Shown: positions 1-5,683, counted from the first letter of the stretch. The stretch is 7,047 bases of DNA from Saprospirales bacterium (GCA_003448025.1 DLXL01000562.1:1764-8810); one strand, 5' to 3'. Notes: generated by a model not told the origin, from the sequence alone. Numbers and translations: made by a program.

Positions 1-18
1 ATGACGCGGATGACGCGG
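1..18. repeat. Tandem 9-bp repeat at the left edge
   Basis: Two identical copies of atgacgcgg lie back to back and are followed by atttt. The array may continue to the left of the window. The GCGGAT core resembles the AATCTGCG-type units at 79-181, so this is probably an edge of the same intergenic repeat cluster. No reading frame here can be assigned to a gene. Confidence 0.5.
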
Positions 19-25
19 ATTTTGG

Positions 26-46
26 GCTGCCTTCGGCAGCTGTTTT
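26..46 (+). terminator. Terminator-like hairpin
   Basis: A 6-bp GC-rich stem (gctgcc / ggcagc) with a three-base loop is followed by tgtttt on the + strand. This has the form of a short intrinsic terminator and could end a gene lying to the left of the window. That gene is not visible, so the role is inferred from shape alone. The T-run is short and interrupted by one G. Confidence 0.35.
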
Positions 47-78
47 ATGGGACGTGATTGAGTATGCCAAACGCCTTC

Positions 79-181
79 TGTGGAAATCTGCGGGAAATCC
101 TCTCCGCGGGAAATCCAATCTGTGTAAAATCTGTGCAAATAATCTGCGTAAAATCTGTGCGAAACCTAATCCGTGCGAAAC
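79..181. repeat. Degenerate AATCTGTG-type repeat cluster
   Basis: At 117-181 there are five imperfect units, each starting aatct or aatcc, then gtg or gcg, then an A-rich tail (starts at 117, 128, 141, 152 and 168). The preceding stretch 79-116 carries related gggaaatc units. Unit spacing is 11 to 16 bases, so this is not a clean microsatellite. Open frames across it are short and compositionally biased, and I do not treat them as genes. A related unit in the opposite orientation occurs at about 5525-5538. Confidence 0.6.
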
Positions 182-187
182 AACCCA

Positions 188-195
188 TATTTTTG
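188..195 (+). promoter_or_regulatory. Possible -7 box for pgeF
   Basis: TATTTTTG matches the Bacteroidota -7 consensus TAnnTTTG and lies 58 bases before the pgeF ATG. No convincing TTTG or TTG -33 element is found 17 to 23 bases upstream, where the degenerate repeat cluster lies. The match is short enough to occur by chance in AT-rich sequence. Confidence 0.25.
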
Positions 196-213
196 TCCAC
201 CAATGTTACCACC

Positions 214-253
214 CTACAAATATTAGCGCCCCGCTGGGGCTACAAATGATTAG
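214..253. repeat. GC hairpin between direct repeats, abutting the pgeF start
   Basis: ctacaaatattag (214-226) and ctacaaatgattag (240-253) are direct repeats differing by one inserted G. Between them is a small GC hairpin, gcccc-gct-ggggc (228-240). The second repeat ends at the base before the pgeF ATG, and its last three bases are an in-frame TAG. The hairpin would be about 13 nt from the start codon in the pgeF leader, where it could affect ribosome access. It may equally be a dispersed intergenic repeat that happens to border the gene. Confidence 0.55.
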
Positions 254-1015
254 ATGATGGTGTTGAATTCTGTTGTCATTCGTCCGGCGGTTTTTGATCG
301 GTTTAAGGATATTTCTGCGGGTCAGAGCACCCGACATGGTGGGGTGAGCAAGCCGCCTTATGATACTATGAACCTGGGCAAGAGCACCGATGATAATCCG
401 GCCGATGTGGCAGAAAATCGTAGACGGTATTGTGCCGCACTGGGCTTCACACCGGAACAAATGGCCTGGTCCAAACAAGTGCACACCGACCAGATCCGGA
501 TCGTGGAAGCGCCCGGGGGCTCGGAAGGGTACGATGCCCTGATCACGAATGTGCCGGGTGTACTGCTGGTGGTTTCTGTGGCAGATTGCGCGTCAATTCT
601 GGTGTACGATCCTGTCAACCGGGCTGTTGCAGCCATTCATGCCGGTTGGAAAGGCACCACCGCACAGATCGTGGCCAAAACCCTGGCGCTGATGGCCGAT
701 ACTTACGGCACCCGCGGCGCCGATTGCTATGCCTACCTCGGCGCCTGCATAGACGAATGTTCCTTCGAAGTGGGACCGGAAGTGGCCGAACAATTTGCCG
801 ACACCTTTAAACGTTGGGATCCAGACCGGAGTAAATTCTTTGTAGACCTGAAAAAAGCCAATGCCGCCCAACTGCTGGATTTCGGGGTGCCGCAATCACA
901 CATCGAAATATCACCTTACTGCACCCTGCTTAGCCCCCAGGATTTCTTCTCCCATCGACACAGCGGAGGGATTACGGGAAGAGGGATGAGTGGGATTGGA
1001 CTGAAGATTACATGA
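254..1015 (+). CDS. pgeF: PgeF / YfiH laccase-domain protein
   Basis: A 253-residue protein of the cytoplasmic YfiH/PgeF family (also annotated as polyphenol oxidase or multicopper oxidase), of normal family length. Members are zinc-dependent. E. coli YfiH corrects UDP-MurNAc-L-Ser misincorporation in peptidoglycan synthesis, and related proteins act on purine nucleosides (adenosine phosphorylase, deaminase and methylthioadenosine phosphorylase activities). Visible motifs are STRHGGVS near residue 25, KQVHTD with H77, VADC with C112, and HAGWKGT (129-135) with H129. The two His and one Cys match the family's metal site. GACIDECSFEVG (163-174) and a C-terminal FFSHRH...TGRG segment complete the fold. 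The ATG at 254 is the first after an in-frame TAG at 251-253; a second ATG follows directly, so the true start could be 257. No Shine-Dalgarno is seen. The gene is single and converges on malQ. Which of the reported activities applies here cannot be told from sequence. Confidence 0.93.
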   Translation: MMVLNSVVIRPAVFDRFKDISAGQSTRHGGVSKPPYDTMNLGKSTDDNPADVAENRRRYCAALGFTPEQMAWSKQVHTDQIRIVEAPGGSEGYDALITNVPGVLLVVSVADCASILVYDPVNRAVAAIHAGWKGTTAQIVAKTLALMADTYGTRGADCYAYLGACIDECSFEVGPEVAEQFADTFKRWDPDRSKFFVDLKKANAAQLLDFGVPQSHIEISPYCTLLSPQDFFSHRHSGGITGRGMSGIGLKIT

Positions 1016-1113
1016 TTGAAGAGTACATGATTGAAGAGGGAAGACGCTGCGCCGGGTATCCGTACTGATACCAAAGGCAACACCACACTTCTTCAATCAT
1101 GTACTCTTCAATC
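1009..1113. repeat. Convergent-gene palindrome, possible bidirectional terminator
   Basis: Two tandem copies of tacatgattgaagag (1009-1023, 1024-1038) overlap the end of pgeF, including its TGA at 1013-1015. A 24-base stretch (1014-1037) is exactly inverted at 1090-1113. At the centre is a ggtatc / gatacc stem (1055-1060 / 1067-1072) with a six-base loop, and the sequence between is also partly self-complementary, so the whole acts as an imperfect palindrome of about 100 bases. A further partial copy (gtcaatcatgta) reaches the malQ stop. Its position between two convergent stops suggests a shared transcription end, but neither side has a T-tract. Confidence 0.7.
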
Positions 1114-1126
1114 GTCAATCATGTAC

Positions 1127-3805
1127 TTATTCCGCTCTCCCGCTGTCTTCCACAAGTCTTCTCACTCCGGCATTGAACCCTCCGGCTTTGAGCAAATCTT
1201 CCAGGGCGATGTGGGCCCGGTAGCGCCAGTAATGCTTGGGGTTGGCGGGGATGTTGATGCGTTCGTCGGCGGGGTTTTCGCGGCGCAGGGCAGCGTCCAT
1301 GCCCAGCAGGTCCTGGAGCTGGAAAATGGCCCACATGGCCGGTGAGTGGAAATGTTGTTCCAGCATGATTTTGTTCACCCAGGCCTCGCAGAAATACGGC
1401 GCATCACCATGGCGCTGGAGTATTTCGTTGTAAAAACGCTGCGTCAGGGCTCGGTCTTCCTCCCACCAGCCGCGGATGGTGCTCATGTCGTGAGTGCTGG
1501 GTGTTACCACAGACAGATAGGGGGCGTCTTTGGGGTGGAAAAAGGTGATGCCGGTGGCTTTGGGCATGCGCTGGATCTCCAGACTCAAAATGCCCAGCTC
1601 TTCCATTACATCTGGTACGCAGCCAGGTACCATGCCGAGGTCTTCGCCGCAAATGAGCATCTGCGTGGCGGCTTTGAGTGCCGGCAGTTTTTCCATGGCT
1701 TCGCGTTGCCAGAAATCGTCCTGCCTGCGGTAGAAATAGTTCACATACAGGTTTTTAAGGGCGGCTTTTACCCCCTCCGGTAAATGCTGGAAACTGCTTA
1801 TTTTTTCAATACCAAACCGGAATGCATACCCTTCCGGGGCGGGGAGCAGGATCACGTTGGAGTGCAATTCGTATATGCCCTCACGCACCTGCGCCAGGAA
1901 GTCGGAAGGCTTTTGGGCGCTGATCCAGGCCTCTACTTTGCGCTGGGTGTCGAATTCGGGTTTGAAATCATAACGCCCGTGTTGGCCTGGTTGGAGGAAC
2001 TGCGTAGCCACCTGTGCCGCATTTCCGCCAAACATCTGGTGCAGGACCTCTTCCGTGATGTAGGGTTTGCAATAGCGGTCGTAATCGAACCCGGCGCCTG
2101 CCTGGCGCAGCTCTGCTTCTGTGACCGGGATGGCGGGCACAAACTGACCCAGAATGCCTTCTACGGCATCCATCGGAATACTCCAGATACGGAAGAAACC
2201 GAGGATATGGTCAATCCTGAACGCATCAAAATACAAACTCATTTGCTCGAAGCGCTGTTTCCACCAGGCAAAACCGTCGGCTTTCATGCGGGCCCAGTTG
2301 TAGGTGGGGAAGCCCCAGTTCTGACCCTTTTCGGCGAAATCATCCGGCGGTGCGCCGGCCTGAGCGTTCATGTTGTATAGTTCGGGTGCTACCCAGGCAT
2401 CGCAGGAGTAGCGATAGATGCCGATTGGGATATCGCCTTTGAGCGACAAACCCTGTCCATGGGCATAATCCACCGCAGCCTTGAGCTGCAGGTGCAGGTT
2501 CCATTGCACAAACAGATGCAACCCGATCTGGTCGAAGGATTTGCTTTTGGGATCGAGGAGCTTATCGATCTCGGCCTGTTTGTACACGGAGTGTTTGCTC
2601 CATTTCCCGAAGTCGGAGGTGCCATTGGCATCGCGCAGCCAGCAGAAGGCCGCGTAGGGCGCCAGCCAGTGCCGGTTGGCCAGGTACCAGGTCTGGTAAT
2701 CGGCATCCTTGATCCAGTCGGCTTTTTGCAGGTCGTACAATTGCCGAAGGATATCCCATTTGGTTTGCATTACCCCTTCGTAATCCACCGCCGGTTGGGC
2801 GTTCAGTTCCTTCTGTTTTTTCAGGTAGGGCTTGAGCACCGAGGCGTGTTTTTTGCCCGCCAGTTGTTCCACATTGATGAAAATGGGATGCAGGGCAAAC
2901 GCCGAAATGGCCGCGTAGGGATAGGAATCGGTCCAGGTATGTGTGGCGGTGGTGTCGTTGATGGGCAGCAGTTGCAGGAGTCGGAGCCCGGTGTGTTTGG
3001 CCCAGTCGGCCAGCAGCGGGATATCGGTGAATTCCCCTACGCCCCAGCTTTGGTGCGTTCTCAGGCTGAACACCGGAATGGCCACCCCGGCGCCTTTCCA
3101 TTGGCGCAGCGGGAAGCGGGCAAAACCATCGTGGAGTATCGAGGACGATGAACGATGAACGATGGACGATGAACGATGAACGGTGTTATAGAGCGTACGA
3201 TTTCCGCCGGTTTCGAAGCCGAGGAATTTGTTGGTGCGGGTGTTCCAGACGCCGTATTTATAGGCCAGGGGGAAGGCTTCGTTGGAGAGGTCGAGGCGGA
3301 TTTCCCACCAGCCGTTGTGGTGCTGCAGCAATAGTGGTGCAGCGGTATCCCAGTTGCGCAGGGCGATGCCGTGGCCGAGGACGCAAACGGCTTCGTCTGC
3401 CTGTAGCATGGGTGCTTTTACCCGGAAGACGTGGGTGAAGGCGGTTTTTTTGTCTGTTTTGGCGCTGCTTTGGCTGTGTTGCAGGTTGCGGAATGGCTGC
3501 GTGGTGAACACATTTTCCACCTGCCCCATGGGATTGTAGTAGTCGAACACCGACACTTCGCCCGTGAACAGGCTCAGATCCAGGTGTCGACCCGGATCAG
3601 CTTCCGGTTTGTGGAGCCCGTCGGCGCTATGGAACAGGTAGGTATAAGCCAGACCGTTGGGGAAGGAGGCCGATTTGAGGTCCAGGCTCAGTTGCCAGAG
3701 ATCGTCGTTGAGGTATTCCAGCGGGTGTATTTCGCCGTTGGAGAGTTGGAGGGAAAAGGATTCGCCGAAGTTGGTGCCGTAATGCAGGTAGAAATGGACT
3801 TTCAT
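1127..3805 (-). CDS. malQ: 4-alpha-glucanotransferase, two-CBM20 (DPE2-like) GH77
   Basis: An 892-residue GH77 amylomaltase, which moves glucan segments between maltodextrins and releases glucose in cytoplasmic maltose/starch use. Residues 1 to about 105 and about 122 to 207 look like two CBM20-type starch-binding domains. The catalytic domain begins near residue 236 (GVAIPVFSLRT, then SWGVGEF). The expected catalytic residues are all present: nucleophile D532 in FRIDH, acid/base E721 in ICGEDLG, and D773 in STHD. Other family blocks are GDIPIGIYRYS (457-467) and GQNWGFPTYNW (494-504). Length and layout match the long form seen in Bacteroidota and plant DPE2, rather than the ~500-residue short form. 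The ATG at 3805 opens the first CBM20, has a TAnnTTTG box just upstream and no clear Shine-Dalgarno. Oddly, the linker between CBM20-2 and GH77 (residues 209-223) is built from a 7-bp tandem repeat. No other maltose genes are adjacent in the window. Confidence 0.96.
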   Translation of the reverse strand: MKVHFYLHYGTNFGESFSLQLSNGEIHPLEYLNDDLWQLSLDLKSASFPNGLAYTYLFHSADGLHKPEADPGRHLDLSLFTGEVSVFDYYNPMGQVENVFTTQPFRNLQHSQSSAKTDKKTAFTHVFRVKAPMLQADEAVCVLGHGIALRNWDTAAPLLLQHHNGWWEIRLDLSNEAFPLAYKYGVWNTRTNKFLGFETGGNRTLYNTVHRSSSIVHRSSSSILHDGFARFPLRQWKGAGVAIPVFSLRTHQSWGVGEFTDIPLLADWAKHTGLRLLQLLPINDTTATHTWTDSYPYAAISAFALHPIFINVEQLAGKKHASVLKPYLKKQKELNAQPAVDYEGVMQTKWDILRQLYDLQKADWIKDADYQTWYLANRHWLAPYAAFCWLRDANGTSDFGKWSKHSVYKQAEIDKLLDPKSKSFDQIGLHLFVQWNLHLQLKAAVDYAHGQGLSLKGDIPIGIYRYSCDAWVAPELYNMNAQAGAPPDDFAEKGQNWGFPTYNWARMKADGFAWWKQRFEQMSLYFDAFRIDHILGFFRIWSIPMDAVEGILGQFVPAIPVTEAELRQAGAGFDYDRYCKPYITEEVLHQMFGGNAAQVATQFLQPGQHGRYDFKPEFDTQRKVEAWISAQKPSDFLAQVREGIYELHSNVILLPAPEGYAFRFGIEKISSFQHLPEGVKAALKNLYVNYFYRRQDDFWQREAMEKLPALKAATQMLICGEDLGMVPGCVPDVMEELGILSLEIQRMPKATGITFFHPKDAPYLSVVTPSTHDMSTIRGWWEEDRALTQRFYNEILQRHGDAPYFCEAWVNKIMLEQHFHSPAMWAIFQLQDLLGMDAALRRENPADERINIPANPKHYWRYRAHIALEDLLKAGGFNAGVRRLVEDSGRAE
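3147..3181 (-). repeat. Heptanucleotide tandem repeat inside malQ
   Basis: Five 7-bp units sit in the coding sequence: gatgaac twice, gatggac once, then gatgaac twice on the + strand, with a degenerate gaggac before them. On the coding strand the unit is gttcatc. Three units make 21 bp, so the protein shows a 7-residue period (VHRSSSI, then VHRSSSS, residues 209-222). Gain or loss of one or two units would shift the malQ frame; gain or loss of three would only change linker length. The location is the inter-domain linker, where insertion is tolerable. Confidence 0.85.
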
Positions 3806-3824
3806 GGAAAGCGGTTGTGGACGG

Positions 3825-3832
3825 CAAAGTTA
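3825..3832 (-). promoter_or_regulatory. Probable malQ -7 promoter box
   Basis: Read on the - strand this is TAACTTTG, an exact match to the Bacteroidota -7 consensus TAnnTTTG. It ends 19 bases before the malQ ATG, which would give a short leader. The -33 TTTG element is not evident at the usual spacing. The exact match together with the position makes this the best promoter candidate in the window. Confidence 0.5.
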
Positions 3833-3902
3833 GGGAAAGGTGGGGGAATGTGTACCGGTGGGTTTAGCAGGCGAGTTGCTTCGTTCGGATACATCCACTC
3901 CG

Positions 3903-3924
3903 TTTTTCCGATATATCCGAAAAA
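3903..3924. promoter_or_regulatory. Operator-like palindrome upstream of malQ
   Basis: A 22-bp palindrome centred on GATATATC, with TTTTTC and GAAAAA as outer arms; ten of eleven base pairs match, the exception being symmetric C/C at 3909 and 3918. It lies about 70 bases upstream of the malQ -7 box. A second partial arm, ttcggatacat (3884-3894), can also pair with 3911-3921 with one mismatch. The symmetry suits a dimeric regulator, but no regulator gene is adjacent, so the role is inferred. Confidence 0.3.
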
Positions 3925-3962
3925 TAGAAACACATAAGCGTTTGGCGTGTATGATTGCTATT

Positions 3963-4130
3963 AAGGTTGGACCTCTTGCGAGGTCTTGACAGGATGTTCA
4001 GTATCCAAGGTAGGCGGGAAGGTAAGACAATAGGTTCGATTTGACTGCCAGCAAACCAAACAGGCGTTCACTGAAATACCAGCCAACTAAAGCCAGGCAG
4101 GCTTCCAGACCTCGCAAGAGGTCCAACCTT
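3963..4130. repeat. Exact 24-bp inverted repeats flanking 120 bp
   Basis: The 24 bases at 3963-3986 are exactly inverted at 4107-4130. Each arm contains GACCTC-ttgc-GAGGTC or its reverse, so each is itself a small hairpin. The 120 bp between them carries no recognisable gene. The arrangement resembles a miniature inverted-repeat element or two copies of a dispersed palindromic repeat in opposite orientation. No target-site duplication is apparent at the outer edges. Confidence 0.7.
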
Positions 4131-4145
4131 TGTAGCATGGATGAC

Positions 4146-4171
4146 AAAAAAACGCGCCCCTTCGTTGCGCA
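4146..4171 (-). terminator. Probable terminator of the DUF2846-like gene
   Basis: On the - strand, immediately after the TAG stop of the gene at 4173-4658, a tgcgc / gcgcg stem of five pairs (one of them G-U) with a ten-base loop is followed by a run of seven T. The short stem makes it modest, but the T-run and the position are right for an intrinsic terminator. Confidence 0.5.
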
Positions 4172-4172
4172 C

Positions 4173-4658
4173 CTATTTCGTTGCGCTGCCTAATGTTTCG
4201 TTCCTGAATGTTTCTTCGGTTACTTCAATAACCTCCAGATAGGGAAGGAACCCGGCATAATTATTCCTGTCTTGCAGCCTGAAATAATGCACCTTGTTGG
4301 GGGAAAGTTCATGAGAGAAGTGGCCGCGAGTATGGCCAAAAGCGCTGATGCTGCCCTGAAAACGCTTTGCATTTGCCTCCATTTTTACCGCTTCTCTTCT
4401 TCCGATCCGAAATGTTTCCCCGAGGTTGCTGCGCATCTTGTAGGGGCGGGACAACTGGTTGTCGGGCCGGTAAATGACCACCTGGGCAAAGGGCATAGAA
4501 TCTGTTGCGGCAGAATACGCCCGATCAGGGAGCAAGCCTGGCGCTGGTATATTTTCCGGATTCACAGCATGCGTCACACTCGCCAGGGAAAACATCAGCA
4601 TGATCATAGGCAATATAGATAAACCTGTCGACTTGGAATTAGTGCGTTTGTAGTTCAT
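4173..4658 (-). CDS. Secreted DUF2846-like protein
   Basis: A 161-residue protein with an N-terminal signal peptide: basic start (MNYKRTNSKS), hydrophobic core around residues 12-27, and a likely cleavage after THA at residue 31. There is no lipobox cysteine, so it is probably periplasmic or exported as a soluble protein. The mature part from about residue 57 (AQVVIYRPDN), through the middle, to HYFRLQ and YLEVIEVTEE near the C-terminus has the order of DUF2846-type domains: a V-IYRP strand, a central small beta domain, then Y-RL and a strand ending in E. Function of this family is not known. The start chosen is the ATG that keeps an intact signal peptide. Two ttcgttgcgc copies 16 bases apart overlap the stop codon region (4161-4170, 4177-4186). 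It lies 109 bases downstream of the nitroreductase gene, so co-transcription is possible but not required. Confidence 0.72.
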   Translation of the reverse strand: MNYKRTNSKSTGLSILPMIMLMFSLASVTHAVNPENIPAPGLLPDRAYSAATDSMPFAQVVIYRPDNQLSRPYKMRSNLGETFRIGRREAVKMEANAKRFQGSISAFGHTRGHFSHELSPNKVHYFRLQDRNNYAGFLPYLEVIEVTEETFRNETLGSATK

Positions 4659-4767
4659 AATTGGTGTATTTATATGGTGAATAAATGGCTTTTCTCATCG
4701 GCTTGTGGCGGCCAATGGAATTTTTTTACTAACAATTAGCAGAAAAATATTGTTCATTACCCCCCCC

Positions 4768-5490
4768 TCACAGCCGCTTATACACCTCCTCAAACGGCAC
4801 CCGCACGCGCTCACCCCAAATGCCCTTTTCATCCCGAATGCCACAGGAAATGATCATGTTGATCTCCGCGCCAAAGGGCAACTGCAGCATGCGGCGGGCT
4901 TTTCGGCCGTCAAAGCCTTCCATCGGACAGGTGTCGTATCCTTCGCTGGCCATGGCCAGCATAAAGGTTTGGGCGGCCAGGGCGCAGGTTTTATGCACCA
5001 CTACGCGCATGTCGGCTTCAGATACCTGATAAACAATGGGGCGGAAGAGTCCCAGCAGGTTGGCTACCATAATCCGGAACCATCCCAGGAGCCCGAAAAA
5101 CCGGGCGTACAGGAAGGGCATCAGGTATCCGTAATAGCGTTTCCGGTTTTTGATCCTGGAGGCTATTCGTTCCTGCGGGCTGTATTGCAGGGTGCTCTGA
5201 AGGGACAATTCCAGCATGGCGCTGGCCCGCTTCCGGAAAAGGTCTTGCCGGGTGACAAATACCACCATCTGTTGGGCGGTTTTGGCGGCGCTCTGGCTCA
5301 GGCAAGCCACGGAGAGTTGGCGCAGGAGCTCCGGATCGGTAATATGATAAAACTCCCACAGCTGCATATTGGAACTGTTGGGCGCCAGCGTGGCCAGCTC
5401 CAGGCAGTGTTTCACTTTTTCCGGATCGATGGAAAGGGGTTTATAATACCGGACGGACCGGCGATAGTGTACAATTTCTTCGAAGGTCAT
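4768..5490 (-). CDS. Nitroreductase-family FMN protein
   Basis: A 240-residue member of the nitroreductase superfamily, FMN-dependent NAD(P)H oxidoreductases of quinones, nitroaromatics or related electron acceptors; the natural substrate cannot be named. The N-terminal RRSVR (residues 10-14) is the usual FMN-phosphate-contacting motif, followed by APNSSNMQLWEF (36-47). The C-terminal half has VVHKTCALAAQTFMLAM (164-180), GYDTCPMEGFD (184-194) and a closing WGERVRVPFEEVY, all typical of the family. Between the halves, roughly residues 119-155, is an insert rich in aromatic and aliphatic residues that could contact the membrane; I recall similar inserts in other Bacteroidota members. Start: the ATG at 5490 precedes the conserved FEEIVHYRRSVR opening. 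There is no Shine-Dalgarno. The upstream spacer holds a large palindromic element. Confidence 0.9.
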   Translation of the reverse strand: MTFEEIVHYRRSVRYYKPLSIDPEKVKHCLELATLAPNSSNMQLWEFYHITDPELLRQLSVACLSQSAAKTAQQMVVFVTRQDLFRKRASAMLELSLQSTLQYSPQERIASRIKNRKRYYGYLMPFLYARFFGLLGWFRIMVANLLGLFRPIVYQVSEADMRVVVHKTCALAAQTFMLAMASEGYDTCPMEGFDGRKARRMLQLPFGAEINMIISCGIRDEKGIWGERVRVPFEEVYKRL

Positions 5491-5521
5491 GCTGGTAGGA
5501 GGTTGGGAGTGTTAGAGGGGT

Positions 5522-5673
5522 TTTTACCGCAGATACGCGGAGGCGCGGAGTGTTTGGACACGCCATCTGACATTTTGTTCTCAGACCTATAAGGTTTTTG
5601 AGAAACCTTATAGGTCTGAGAACAAAATGTCAGATGGCGTTGGGGCTGAATGCTCTGCATTTCCGCGGTAAAA
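5522..5673. repeat. Nested palindromic element between two - strand genes
   Basis: Outer arms ttttaccgc (5522-5530) and gcggtaaaa (5665-5673) are exact inverted repeats. Just inside, the left sequence agatacgcggag and the reverse complement of the right side agree at about 8 of 12 positions. At the centre is the perfect hairpin at 5560-5640. Together they form a composite palindrome of about 150 bp that fills nearly all of the spacer. The left outer part also contains an ATCTGCGGTAAAA unit on the - strand, close to the repeat units upstream of pgeF. Confidence 0.6.
5560..5640. repeat. Perfect 38-bp inverted repeat with 5-nt loop
   Basis: Left arm 5560-5597 and right arm 5603-5640 are exactly complementary over 38 bases, with loop ttgag (5598-5602). 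The loop-proximal part reads agacctataaggttt and its inverse. No T-tract follows on either strand, so it is not a typical intrinsic terminator, although such a strong hairpin in the transcript could still stop or process RNA between the membrane-protein gene and the nitroreductase gene. I regard it as a dispersed palindromic repeat or a remnant of a small mobile element. Confidence 0.85.
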
Positions 5674-5683
5674 TTAGAAACTC

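Larger units (their letters stand above)
3806..4172. other. Gene-free stretch upstream of malQ
   Basis: These 367 bases separate malQ from the next - strand gene. Going away from malQ they contain a -7 promoter box (3825-3832), an operator-like palindrome (3903-3924), a 168-bp segment bounded by exact 24-base inverted repeats (3963-4130), and a probable terminator of the gene at 4173-4658 (4146-4171). I find no tRNA-like or other RNA structure beyond these. A 46-codon open frame on the - strand (3998-4138) overlaps the inverted-repeat segment but has nothing to support it as a gene. Confidence 0.6.

Noticed and set aside
117..181. CRISPR-like array
   Set aside because: Units are short and degenerate, with no unique spacers of constant length and no cas genes.
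54..257. Short + strand open frames across the repeat cluster
   Set aside because: They consist of translated repeat units (KSVQIICVKSV-like) and end at the pgeF start. There is no sign of coding.
1346..2380. Two + strand open frames of 145 and 198 codons opposite malQ
   Set aside because: Both are antisense to the conserved GH77 catalytic domain of malQ, and their translations show no recognisable motif.
3998..4138. 46-codon - strand open frame starting MLQRLDLLRG, hydrophobic C-terminal half
   Set aside because: It runs through one inverted-repeat arm and the core between the arms, has no ribosome-binding or promoter signal, and resembles nothing I know. A real small membrane peptide cannot be excluded, but nothing supports it.
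4161..4186. Direct repeat ttcgttgcgc at the end of the DUF2846-like gene
   Set aside because: Two 10-mers spaced 16 bases apart, overlapping a stop codon and the terminator stem. This is too short to interpret as a separate element.
4731..4758. taacaat / attgtt stem downstream of the nitroreductase gene as a terminator
   Set aside because: The stem is short and AT-rich with a long loop, and the T-rich sequence lies in the loop rather than after the stem on the - strand.
4705..5592. 295-codon + strand open frame opposite the nitroreductase gene
   Set aside because: It is antisense to a gene with clear family motifs, extends into the palindromic repeat region, and its translation shows no domain. 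It is a mirror frame of a GC-biased gene.
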